Assembly: GCA_905214865.1 (NCBI GenBank)
Contig: CAJMNO010000007.1
Location: 1-64,000 of the forward strand
Direction: 5' to 3'
Source of the DNA: an uncultured bacterium
Lineage (GTDB): Bacteria; Actinomycetota; Coriobacteriia; Coriobacteriales; Atopobiaceae
Length of the DNA: 64,000 nt
Below the pieces are notes generated by a model. It worked only from the letters and a program-made list of their open reading frames with translations, ran no database searches and had not been told where the DNA came from. The position numbers were made by a program, and so were the translations under genes. Of this stretch, positions 18,142-27,700 are shown piece after piece. Position 1 is the stretch's first letter. The number at the start of each line of letters is the position of its first letter.

Positions 18142-20043
18142 CTACGAGCAGCAGTCCCTGACCCACGAGATGAAGTTTGCGGTGCTCGACCCCGTTCTTT
18201 CCGCGGTCGTGTGCGCCTGTCCCCACACGGTGGCAAAGTCAACGTCCTTGACCGCCGGGTTCGCCTTCAGCGCCAGGGCGAGGTTGAGCTCGGTGGTGAG
18301 CGACGTGTCGCCCTGCTGTATCCCCGTGCGGATGCGCCAGTGCGGTGCCGGCGTCGAGCTCCCGTACCCGTCGAGCCCCTCTGCCACAAAGTACATGGGG
18401 TTGTACATCTCCTGCCGCACCGAGCTCGAGGTCCCCAGGTCATCGACGTTATCCATGTCGCCCGCGTAGGCGCTCGCGTAGCCCGACCGATAATCCTCGC
18501 ATGATGCGTACTCGTCCCTCTCGCTTTCGAGCAGGCTGGACATGATCGGGTCAAAGTGCAGGGCGTCTGCATGCGAGTTGCCAAACAGGAAGTTCTCTGC
18601 GCGGTTTCTGTCCAGCGCATCGAAGGCGCCCACGTCCTTGGAGGTGGGCTTGAGGTGCCGCACGAACTCGCCCACGCTCGTGATGGTGGCCGTGTTGGAC
18701 GAGGGGTCGTAGGCAATCCACTCTGCGTCGGAGTTGAGCGAGTCTATGTAGTCCTCCGCCGTGTCGTAGGTGACCGGCTCGTTCCCGTCCGATGGGCTGT
18801 CGTCCTCGGTCGCTGCGGAGGCAACATGCGTCATGGCCCCGCCCACGCCATCCGTGCCCGCGGTCCTCTCGCCCGTCCCTCCACCACCCGCGAACCCGCC
18901 GTCCGCCATCGACCTGGAGTCGGGCGTATAGGGGAATCGCGTGTCCTGGAGAAAGTTGTTGAGCGACGTCTCGATTGCGGACTTCACCTGGTCGTAGTAG
19001 CTGCCCGAGGTGTAGATTCCCTCCCCACCCTCCTGCAGCGCGAGCGTGTTGCCGTCGACGTCGGTGATGCCGAGGTCGTTGACGTAGTCGGCAAACTTGC
19101 GGGCGAGGTCATGGGAGAAGAGCGCGGTCCACGTTCCGTCCGCCCTCGTCCCGCTGGCGCTGAACTGTCCCATCATCCACTCGTAGGCCTCGTTCGCGAT
19201 GTCGAGCGCGGTGATGGGGCACCAGCACATGGAGCCGGTGATTGCGTCGCTGATGTTAGCCCCGGAGTCGTCGGTGAGCACGGCGCCGATTGCCTGCAGG
19301 TAGGGGGTGTAGAGTGCGGAGTCTCCCGTGGCCCCCATGAGCGAGCTCTGCGCCCCGCCGCCCGAGTGCCCAAAGGTGAAGACGCGCTTGGCTCCCCCGG
19401 GGATGGATCCGGCGTTGTAGCGCAGGCACCGCACGGCCGCTTTGAGGTCGGTGACGCCCCATGGTGCGCCGCCCGCGAACGCGGTCCCGTCCGGGTTCGT
19501 CCCGTTGTTGCGACCGCGACAGCCGGCGTAGACGTAGACCAGCCCCGCCTCAAGGTACTCGGCGAGACCGTCGGGCTGGTAGGAGATGGGCGCCCTCTGC
19601 GCGGAGTAGCCCGCGGTGTTCACGGGAATCACCACGGGTGCGGCGGATGCCGCGTAGGCACCCACCGTCGCGGACTCGTCCACGTGGCAGGTGTAGGTCC
19701 CGTCGCCGTTGCTCGTGCCGACGAAGTACGCGCCGGGCACGTAGATTGCCATCGACTCGTATTCGGATGCGGCGGGGTTTGCGCAGTAGCGGATGCCGAT
19801 CTGGTAGTAGACGTCGTTGTCCCAGTCGTAGTGCCACGCGGCGTCGTCGATGGTGACGGAGGCGCGGTCGCCGGAGGCGGATCCCCCCGTGGGGGAGGCC
19901 GAGCCGTCCGAGCCGCCAGCGATCGGGAGCGTGGGAACGGACAAGCAGCCGGCAAGGCCAGCGGCACCCATCAGGCCGGCGAGCAGGAACGACCTTCTCG
20001 TAAGACTCTTCCCGCCACCAAGGTGGCCATCACCGCGAGTCAT
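18142..20043 (-). CDS. Tat-exported alpha/beta-hydrolase lipoprotein (tannase/esterase-like)
   Basis: A protein of 633 residues. The N-terminus has a twin-arginine signal (SLTRRSFLLAG) and lipobox LAGC with Cys 33, then a Gly/Ser-rich linker. The nucleophile motif GHSGGG lies near residue 225, and a possible catalytic His is in WGQAHTT near 607. Size, the long insert between these motifs and PWGVTDLKAAVRCLRYN before the nucleophile suit the tannase/feruloyl-esterase group; the exact substrate is uncertain. It would act on the outer face of the membrane. ATG 20043 follows a G-rich site. It is divergent from the cytosolic esterase at 20313, with about 270 bp between starts. Confidence 0.75.
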   Translation of the reverse strand: MTRGDGHLGGGKSLTRRSFLLAGLMGAAGLAGCLSVPTLPIAGGSDGSASPTGGSASGDRASVTIDDAAWHYDWDNDVYYQIGIRYCANPAASEYESMAIYVPGAYFVGTSNGDGTYTCHVDESATVGAYAASAAPVVIPVNTAGYSAQRAPISYQPDGLAEYLEAGLVYVYAGCRGRNNGTNPDGTAFAGGAPWGVTDLKAAVRCLRYNAGSIPGGAKRVFTFGHSGGGAQSSLMGATGDSALYTPYLQAIGAVLTDDSGANISDAITGSMCWCPITALDIANEAYEWMMGQFSASGTRADGTWTALFSHDLARKFADYVNDLGITDVDGNTLALQEGGEGIYTSGSYYDQVKSAIETSLNNFLQDTRFPYTPDSRSMADGGFAGGGGTGERTAGTDGVGGAMTHVASAATEDDSPSDGNEPVTYDTAEDYIDSLNSDAEWIAYDPSSNTATITSVGEFVRHLKPTSKDVGAFDALDRNRAENFLFGNSHADALHFDPIMSSLLESERDEYASCEDYRSGYASAYAGDMDNVDDLGTSSSVRQEMYNPMYFVAEGLDGYGSSTPAPHWRIRTGIQQGDTSLTTELNLALALKANPAVKDVDFATVWGQAHTTAERTGSSTANFISWVRDCCS

Positions 20044-20312
20044 GGTGGACCCCATTTCCCTGCACCGCGTCGCGCCAAGGGTTCTCCGGCAGAGGCACGT
20101 TCTTGTGGATGGTGGGTTAGCCCGCGGTTGCCTGGATTCTATCTGGTGCGGCGTCCGCCGATGCCCTCGGGGATGCCGAAGCACCGCAGGCGCATATCCC
20201 ATAAGATTGCTGAAACGCCACGTCGTGCGCGCGTGGAATCAGGCGCGGGTGGATTGCGCCCACGCTGCGGTGGTGTGGCGGGACGGGGATGACGAAGGCG
20301 AGAGGGGATGCC

Positions 20313-21098
20313 ATGGCGGGGAGGGGGGATCGGGGCAACAGGGGTGCGACCGCATCCGCTGGCCTCCCGCGGAATGGAGCTGCTGACGAGGGGCGTCCCG
20401 AGGAGGGCGGACTGCCTGCCTGGGAGGATGGCGCCGATATGGAGCTGTTCCCCGGCGCCGCCGGCCCCGCCGGTCCCGTCATCTACGTGATATACGCGCC
20501 CGAGTTCCCGTTCGACCTCGCGCGCGTCGCAGCCGGGCGGGAGTCCACCATCGTGCGCGTGCCGGTGGGGGACTGGGGAGACAACCTCACACCCTGGCCG
20601 GCGGAGTCGGCCTTCCGTGGGCGCCCGGACTACGGTGGTCATGCCGCCGCGACCCTGGAGTGGCTGACGGCCAGCGCGATCCCCTCGCTGGAGCGGGGGC
20701 GGCACCTCTCACCCTCTCGCCGAGCCGTCTGCGGATACTCGCTGGGAGGGCTGTTCTCGCTGTATGCGTTTGCCCACGCCGGCGTCTTCGACGCGTGCGG
20801 GTGCATCTCCGGCTCGGTGTGGTACCCGGGGTGGGTCGACCACCTGCGCGAGGTCTGCGCGGAGCCGGGGACGGGCCTATCGGGGCGATACGCCTTCCTC
20901 TCCGTCGGCAGCCGAGAGAAGCATGCCCCGCAGCCGATGCTGCGCTCGGTCGAGGACAACATGGGCGCGTGCGCCAGGATCCTGCGGGCGGGCGGCTGCG
21001 AGGTTGCCTTCGAAGTTGGGCCGGGAAGCCACATGCAGCACGAGGTCGAACGGTACGGCCTGGCGCTCTCCCGCCTGGACGAGTTCCTGTCGCGGTAG
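20313..21098 (+). CDS. Esterase-D-like alpha/beta-hydrolase
   Basis: A protein of about 261 residues. The nucleophile elbow GYSLGG is near residue 140 and a likely catalytic His is in PGSHMQHE near 238. The fold resembles the putative-esterase family that includes siderophore esterases such as BesA and S-formylglutathione hydrolase. No siderophore genes are nearby, so that role is not supported by context. ATG 20313 has GAGGGG 6 nt upstream; ATG 20289 is in frame. The first 45 residues are Gly/Arg-rich and of low complexity, so the true start may be even later. Confidence 0.75.
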   Translation: MAGRGDRGNRGATASAGLPRNGAADEGRPEEGGLPAWEDGADMELFPGAAGPAGPVIYVIYAPEFPFDLARVAAGRESTIVRVPVGDWGDNLTPWPAESAFRGRPDYGGHAAATLEWLTASAIPSLERGRHLSPSRRAVCGYSLGGLFSLYAFAHAGVFDACGCISGSVWYPGWVDHLREVCAEPGTGLSGRYAFLSVGSREKHAPQPMLRSVEDNMGACARILRAGGCEVAFEVGPGSHMQHEVERYGLALSRLDEFLSR

Positions 21099-21247
21099 CA
21101 CCCGCCCATCTCACGTGCCCACGACTCCACCTGCCGATTTTCTCCCCTGCACACGCGCCTGCGGGCATACCGTGCACGGTGGTCAGGGCGCGTGAGGTCG
21201 CCCCTCGCGCACCGGCAACGCCAACCATTCGAAGGGATGCGGTCGAG

Positions 21248-22222
21248 ATGGACATCAGCGACGTCAAGAGGGTCACCATCGCGGGGTGCGGGACGGAGGG
21301 AAGCCAGATCTCGTCGATGGTCGCGTACAAGGGCTTCGAGACCACCGTCTGGCTCAGGGGCGTGGCCTCCGTCGAGCGCGCCAAGCCGCGCCTCCAGGCG
21401 GTGCGTCGCCAGATCCTCGCGGCGCTCGATGCCTGGAAGGCGGACCGCGGCCAGTACTGCCGCGGCCTCTCCGATGACCGCGACCTCACCGACGAGCAGA
21501 TTGACCAGCTCAAGGAGCAGGCAGAGGAGAGGCTCTCGCGCATCCGGCTCGTGACCGACATGGACCAGGCGTTTGGCGACGCCGACGTTGTGATCGAGTG
21601 CATCAACGAGGACCCCGACCAGAAGCGCGACTTCTACGAGAGGCTCGCGAGCCACCTGCCCGAGAGGACGCTGCTCCTTACCGACTCGTCCACGTTCCTG
21701 CCGAGCACGTTCGCCGACTCCACCGGGCGTCCCGACCGCTACATGACCCTCCACTTTGCAAACCAGATCTGGCGCAACAACCTCACGGAGCTCATGCGCC
21801 ACGACCGCACCAGCGACGAGTCGTTCCGGCTTGCCGAGCAGTTCTCCCATGCAATCGGGATGGTCCCGCTCAAGCTCAACAAGGAGCAGCCGGGCTACAT
21901 CCTCAACACGCTGCTGATCCCCTGGTTCAAGGCGGCGCTGTACCTGGTGGCGACCGGCGTGACCGACCCGGCGACGGTCGACCTGTGCTGGGAGCTCGAC
22001 ACCGGTGCGACGCCCGACCAGACCCCGTTCCGCAAGATCGACAAGGTCGGCCTTCCCCTTGCGCTCAAGATTATCTCGATGCAGCCGGGCGCGGACGACC
22101 CGACGTCCCCTGCCGGACAGATGGTCTCGCTGCTCAAGGGCTATGTGGACCAGGGAAAGACGGGCATCGCGGTCGGCGAGGGATTCTATCGGTATGACGA
22201 CGAGGGGAACGTGATCGAGTAG
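21248..22222 (+). CDS. 3-hydroxyacyl-CoA dehydrogenase family protein
   Basis: A protein of 324 residues. A Rossmann NAD-binding motif (IAGCGTEGSQIS) begins near residue 11. The catalytic His-Glu pair corresponds to LHFANQIW and NKEQPGYILN. The C-terminal dimerisation domain is complete. The family oxidises 3-hydroxyacyl-CoA, as in butyrate or fatty-acid pathways, but the active-site words differ from classical HHF-NP and KT-PGF, so a different 3-hydroxy acid is possible. It lies 150 bp behind the esterase gene and is followed by a long repeat-rich gap. No other beta-oxidation gene is present. Confidence 0.82.
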   Translation: MDISDVKRVTIAGCGTEGSQISSMVAYKGFETTVWLRGVASVERAKPRLQAVRRQILAALDAWKADRGQYCRGLSDDRDLTDEQIDQLKEQAEERLSRIRLVTDMDQAFGDADVVIECINEDPDQKRDFYERLASHLPERTLLLTDSSTFLPSTFADSTGRPDRYMTLHFANQIWRNNLTELMRHDRTSDESFRLAEQFSHAIGMVPLKLNKEQPGYILNTLLIPWFKAALYLVATGVTDPATVDLCWELDTGATPDQTPFRKIDKVGLPLALKIISMQPGADDPTSPAGQMVSLLKGYVDQGKTGIAVGEGFYRYDDEGNVIE

Positions 22223-22828
22223 GTCTTTTCTCCGCGTTTGGCCAAGGGTGCGTTGCCTGCGACGGGGTCGGTTCCGCGTGTGTGTGCGGGGTCGGCCCCG
22301 TTCGTCCACTTGGAGAGATTCCAAGGGGTCTAAGAAGGGGAGAGAGGCGCAGCAACGGGGCGAGAGGGGCGGGCTTCCCCCGTCGGGGCAGTCCGACGGC
22401 GTGGGCGCTCCGGCGCGGGCCGTGCCGCGGCGGCTTCGACCACAACCAGGCCTCAGTGTAGTAGCCCTTCCCTCACGGAACGAGTCATGGAAGGGGAAGG
22501 GGCTGTCTGTCTGCCGACGGATTGCCCTTGGCCCCACGGGCTGCCGGAGAAACAGATTCGAAGCATGGCAGCGGAACGCTCGTAGGGGCACTCCGCGAGC
22601 GAGTCGTTGCCAAGGTCAGAGCCCTGATGTGAGGGATCCCGTACGAGTGGTCGTTGGGTCTCTCCCGTAGCGAAGGCCGAACGCCCCCGAGTCAACTTCA
22701 GGCTGGGGCTCAGGAGTCAGAGAGAGGGGAGAAGGGGCGCTCCTCCATGGGACGAGCTAACCCCCGAAGAGGATCGCTGCTCCGCCTTTGGCAATCGGCA
22801 TCGTCCGCGCAGGTGCTGGCGAACGAGG
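22223..22828. other. Gene-less stretch with one isolated palindrome
   Basis: About 600 bp without a credible gene. At 22566-22612 there is an isolated imperfect palindrome whose arms begin TGGCAGCGGAACGCTCG and end in TTGCCA, similar in size and ends to the repeats that follow. Short GGGGAGAG elements occur near 22336. Confidence 0.5.
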
Positions 22829-23160
22829 TCTGCCCGAAATCGCGTCCCACGTGTACACACGCCGCGCGATTTCCGACATGGTGCATGCCTACCACTGCGT
22901 TTCCACTGTTGGCGCTGCGCCGAGATGAACTTCTGTCGAAAAGTCCATCCCGTGTGTACACACGGTGCGTGATTCTAGACGGGGGCGGTTCCTTCCAACC
23001 GCCGGATGCTAGAAATCGCGTCCCGCGTGTACACACGTCGCGCGATTTCCGACACGGTCGCTCTCTCCTCGGTGTGTTATCCCAGTTGGCGGGTCGCCTT
23101 GCATCGCTCCTGCCAGAAAGTGCATCCCGCGTGTACACACGGGGCGCGATTTCGGGCACC
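22829..23160. repeat. Palindromic GTGTACAC repeat array 2 (four units)
   Basis: Four palindromes centred on GTGTACAC at 22851, 22954, 23027 and 23131, spaced 103, 73 and 104 bp. Arms are GAAATCGCG(T/G)CCC or GAAAGTGCATCCC and their complements. The alternation of short and long spacing repeats that of array 1 at 50-272, and inter-unit DNA is partly conserved. A repeating dimer of about 177 bp describes both arrays. Confidence 0.85.
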
Positions 23161-23462
23161 GCCAAGCCAGACGGCAGGGAGACGAAGTCGCGTGGAGCGA
23201 GGGCTACCCGGACGCGCTCGCGTGGAAAGGTGCCGCCGCTGATACACGCCACCCTTGCCGCGAGTCTGGCCGCTCTCCTCTATGAGTCCTTTGTTGGCGC
23301 TCCCCAGTTGGGGAATCTATGGACTCCCGCGCTTGCACAGGGCGAGGCCATCGTTGGCCGAGGAATGGAAGAGCCCATTTTCCATCCGTGGATCTCTCTG
23401 GGTGCCATCTTTCCTCGTCGAGCTCTTTGCCACGGTAGGGGATTGACATAAGGGATACAACG

Positions 23463-23812
23463 ATGGCAGGAGAGTCCCGATGTGAGCACTTCCTGGCATG
23501 CCTGTCTGCATGGGTGAATTGTCCCAACCGAGAAAGTGCAGGTAGGGGAAACATTTCCCGTGACATGAAAGCAAGATTGGCAGATAACTCCTGATGTGAG
23601 TGCTCATATCGGGAACCTGCTGCCATTCAGTCCACCTTTGGGGCGTGATTGGCAACGGATGACCGATGCGAGTACTCACCTCGGGAGTTTGCTGCCAGCG
23701 GTGAACCATTGGTTGGGCCTCAACTGGGCAAACACCTTGGCCACTGATCAAGCGTGGCAGGTAGCGACTGGTATGAGCACTCACATCGGGAATTGGCTGC
23801 CAGCACAACGGG
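23463..23812. repeat. GTGAG-nn-CTCAC palindrome array 2 (four units)
   Basis: Four units with centres near 23487, 23601, 23673 and 23778, spaced 114, 72 and 105 bp. Ends read TGGCAG and CTGCCA. It is the same family as the array at 17362-17848 and lies directly downstream of a GTGTACAC array. The stretch 23161-23462 between the arrays holds no recognisable gene. Confidence 0.8.
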
Positions 23813-23931
23813 GCATACTGGCCGTGCCGCCTCGTTTCCTCCGTCGCAAATGCCCGTCCTACTGTGAAGCGATTGTGTCTCCCCGCGAGCGGTGGTCCCG
23901 AGGGCAGAATTCCTTCTCACGTTGTGCAATA

Positions 23932-23967
23932 CTTCACGCGCTGTGCAAAACTGCACACGATGTGAAG
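23932..23967. promoter_or_regulatory. Nested symmetric palindrome, candidate TetR operator
   Basis: CTTCAC, 5 nt, GTGCA, 4 nt, TGCAC, 5 nt, GTGAAG: a fully symmetric double inverted repeat. It lies 19 bp ahead of the start codon of the TetR-family gene, the usual place for a self-regulating TetR site. Confidence 0.6.
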
Positions 23968-23986
23968 AAACGGAGACCCACACACC

Positions 23987-24715
23987 ATGCGACCAGCACT
24001 TCGCGACACGGCATCGGAGAGGGTCCAGACAAGGGGGACGCAGACGGCTTCCGGCCAGCTCGACCGACGCAGCAAGCGCACTCGGCGGGCGCTGCGCGAC
24101 GCCCTCGCCGCCGAGATCGAGGAGGCGGGCGACCTCTCCCAGGTGACCGTCACCGCGGTGAGCGACCGTGCCGGCGTCACGCGCCGCACCTTCTACTCCC
24201 ACTTCAAGGACATCCCCGACCTCGTCAATGCCATCGAGGACGAGACCGTGGCGGACCTCCGCCCCCTGGTGGAGCACCTCGCCTGTTCCTCCCTCGACCA
24301 GCTCGAGGACGCCATCTCGCACTTCCGCCCCTGCCCCGGGTCTGTCGAGATCCTCACCTACTTCGCCGAGCGCCCCTACCTCCGCCCGCTGCTGGGGGAG
24401 GGGGGCGACCCCGCGTTCTCGCAGAGGGTCAAGCGCATGGCGCGCGAGACCGTGCAGGACCGCGCGCTCGACGGCCTGGACGTCCGGGCCATTCCCTTCT
24501 TTGACTACTACCTCACCTTCGCCATCTCGGCGGAGGTGGGCGTCCTGGAGCGCTGGCTCGCCACCGGCATGGAGGAGTCCGTGCCCGTCATGGCGCGCCT
24601 GATGACGGCGCTCATGTTCGTGCGCCCGGGCGACCTGTACGGCAAGAGCCTGGAGTTTGACGTCAACGCCATATGCCTTGACATGCTTGACATGAAGGAG
24701 ACGGACCATGACTAA
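23987..24715 (+). CDS. TetR-family transcriptional regulator
   Basis: A protein of 242 residues with an N-terminal TetR helix-turn-helix (VTVTAVSDRAGVTRRTFYSHFKD, residues about 47-70) after a basic leader, and an all-helical C-terminal ligand domain. The gene overlaps the start of the activase by 8 bp (ATGACTAA), so the two are translated as a unit. The palindrome just upstream is a likely autoregulatory site. By position it should control the activase. Its ligand is unknown; an acyl-CoA or hydroxy acid would make sense given the partner, but this is a guess. Confidence 0.9.
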   Translation: MRPALRDTASERVQTRGTQTASGQLDRRSKRTRRALRDALAAEIEEAGDLSQVTVTAVSDRAGVTRRTFYSHFKDIPDLVNAIEDETVADLRPLVEHLACSSLDQLEDAISHFRPCPGSVEILTYFAERPYLRPLLGEGGDPAFSQRVKRMARETVQDRALDGLDVRAIPFFDYYLTFAISAEVGVLERWLATGMEESVPVMARLMTALMFVRPGDLYGKSLEFDVNAICLDMLDMKETDHD

Positions 24716-27700
24716 CTACCCCGAGTCCAACAGGGAGCAGGCCCGCGCAAACCGCGGCATCGAGCTTGCCCAGCGGGGGGCGGAGCTGTATCCCAAGAAC
24801 CCCGTCGACCTGCGCCACGCGCACCTGCGCCTTGGCATCGACGTGGGCTCCACCACCGTCAAGCTCGCCGTGATCGACGAGAACGACACGCTGGTGTACG
24901 CCAACTACGAGCGCCACCACACCGACGTCCGCGCCACCGCGCGCGCCCTGTTCGAGCGCGCCGAGTCCGTCATCGGCGACCCCACCATGCGCGTCTCGAT
25001 CACCGGCTCCGGCGGCATGTTGCTGGCGAACTGGCTCGACCTCGAGTTCGTGCAGGAGGTCATCGCCTCCAAGCGCGCGGTCGAGACGCTCATCCCCCAG
25101 ACCGACGTCGCCATCGAGCTGGGTGGCGAGGACGCCAAGATCATCTACTTCGACAACGGCATCGAGCAGCGCATGAACGGCACCTGCGCCGGCGGCACGG
25201 GCGCCTTCATCGACCAGATGGCCTCCCTCATGGAGACGGACGCGGGCGGCCTCAACGAGCTCGCCAAGGGCGCCCAGCACATCTACCCCATCGCCAGCCG
25301 CTGCGGCGTCTTTGCCAAGTCCGACGTCCAGCCCCTGCTCAACGAGGGTGCCGCGCGCGAGGACGTGGCTGCTTCCATCTTCCAGGCGGTCGCCAATCAG
25401 ACCGTTTCGGGCCTCGCCTGCGGCCATCCCATCCGCGGCTACGTCGCCTTCCTGGGCGGCCCGCTGCAGTACCTCTCCGAGCTGCGCAACCGCTTCTACG
25501 TCACGCTCGACCTGGACGAGCAGCACCGCGTGATCCCCCAGAACGCCCACCTCTTCGTCGCGACCGGCGCCGCCCTTGCCGGCGAGTCTGACAAGCAGGT
25601 CACCTTTGCGCAGGTCATCTCGGCGCTCGACAACCTCAAGGGCACGCAGGGCTCCGAGGTCGCACGTCTCGACCCCCTGTTCGCCACCGAGGACGACTAC
25701 CGCGAGTTCAAGGAGCGCCACGACAAGCAGGTGGTCCCCAAGGGCGACCTCACCAAGTACCACGGGCGCGTGTTCATCGGCCTCGACGCCGGCTCCACCA
25801 CCATGAAGGCAGCCGTGGTGGGGGAGGACGGCCAGCTCCTCTACACCTGGTACGACAACAACAACGGCGACGTGCTGGGCACCGCGCGCAAGATCATGGA
25901 CGACATCTACGACCACCTGCCCAGCGACTGCACCATCGGCCACGTGACCACCACCGGCTACGGCGAGGGCATCCTCATCGAGGCGCTCCAGGCCGACTCC
26001 GGCGAGATCGAGACCGTGGCGCACCTCCGCGGCGCCAAGTCCTTCGTGCCCGACGTCGAGTTCATCCTCGACATCGGCGGCCAGGACATGAAGTGCCTGC
26101 AGGTCAAGGGCGGCGTCATCGAGCACATCATGCTCAACGAGGCGTGCTCCTCGGGCTGCGGCTCGTTCATCCAGAACTTCGCCGACTCCATGGGCATGAG
26201 CGTCCAGGACTTCGCCAAGGCGGCCGTGCACGGCGAGCACCCCATCGACCTGGGCAGCCGCTGCACCGTGTTCATGAACTCCCGCGTGAAGCAGGCCCAG
26301 AAGGAGGGCGCCACCATCGGCGACGTTGCCGCGGGCCTCTCCTACTCGGTGATCAAGAACGCGCTGTTCAAGGTCATCAAGCTGCGCGACTACGACCAGA
26401 TTGGCAAGTACGTGGTGGTCCAGGGCGGCACCTTCATGAGCGACGCCACGCTGCGCGCCTTCGAGCTCCTCACCGGGCGAGAGGTGATTCGCCCCGACAT
26501 CGCGGGCACCATGGGCGCGTTTGGCGCCGCCCTGCTCGCGCGCGACCGTGCGGGCGCGGACGGCGTGTCCACGATCCTCTCGCGCGACGAGATCGACAAC
26601 CTCAAGGTCAAGCACACCAACGTCCACTGCGGGCGCTGCTCCAACAACTGCCTGCTGACCGTCAACAGCTTCAGCAACGGGCGCCGCTTCATCACGGGCA
26701 ACCGCTGCGAGAAGGGCGCCGGCGGCTCCAAGAAGGCCAAGAACGACGCCCCCAACCTGTTCGAGCTCAAGAACAAGCTCCTGTTTGACCGCCCATGCCT
26801 GGATTCCGACGAGGCGCCGCGCGGCACCGTTGGCATCCCCCGTGCCCTCAACATGTACGAGGACTACCCCTTCTGGCACGCCTTCTTCACCAAGCTGGGC
26901 TTCTCCGTGGTGCTGAGCGACCAGACCACCAAGAAGACCTACGAGGCGGGCATCGAGTCCATGCCCTCCGAGTCGGTGTGCTACCCGGCCAAGCTGAGCC
27001 ACGGGCACATCATGAACCTCCTCGCCAAGGACCCCGACTTCATCTGGATGCCCTGCATCCGCTGGGAGCGCCAGGAGGACGACACGGCGACCAACCACTA
27101 CAACTGCCCGATCGTGATGAGCTACCCGCAGTCGCTCGAGCTCAACGTGGACGAGCTGAGCGACCCCAAGGTGGAGTACCTGGACCCCTTCATCCCCTAC
27201 GACAACAAGCGGGAGCTCAAGCGCCGACTGTTCGAGATAATCGCGCAGCAGCGTGCCGAGGATGCCAGCCACGGCAAGGGCCGCTTCCACGGCGAGCCCA
27301 TCACGCGTCGCGAGATCGACGAGGCGGTCAACTACGCCTGGGACGCCGACCTCGAGTTCAAGGACAAGATGCACCGCATGGGCGACGACGCCCTCAGGTG
27401 GGTCGAGGACCACGACGGCCACGGCATCGTGCTCGCCGGCCGCCCCTACCACAACGACCCCGAGATCAACCACGCCATCCCCGAGCTGGTGCACTCCTTT
27501 GGCTTCGCGGTTCTCACCGAGGACTCCATCGCCCACAAGATGAGGCCCGAGCGCCCCATCCGCGTGGTGGACCAGTGGATGTACCACAGCCGCCTGTACC
27601 GTGCGGCGCGCTTCGTGGCGAGCAGGAACGACCTCGACCTGATCCAGCTCAACAGCTTTGGCTGCGGCCTGGACGCCCTCACCACCGACCAGGTGCAGGA

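Noticed and set aside
22654..23451. A 265-codon frame through the repeat array
   Set aside because: It is made of translated repeat units without a ribosome site or any known domain.
22829..23812. Possible CRISPR arrays
   Set aside because: Units are long imperfect palindromes, the intervening sequence is conserved between arrays, the spacing alternates rather than being constant, and no cas gene is present.
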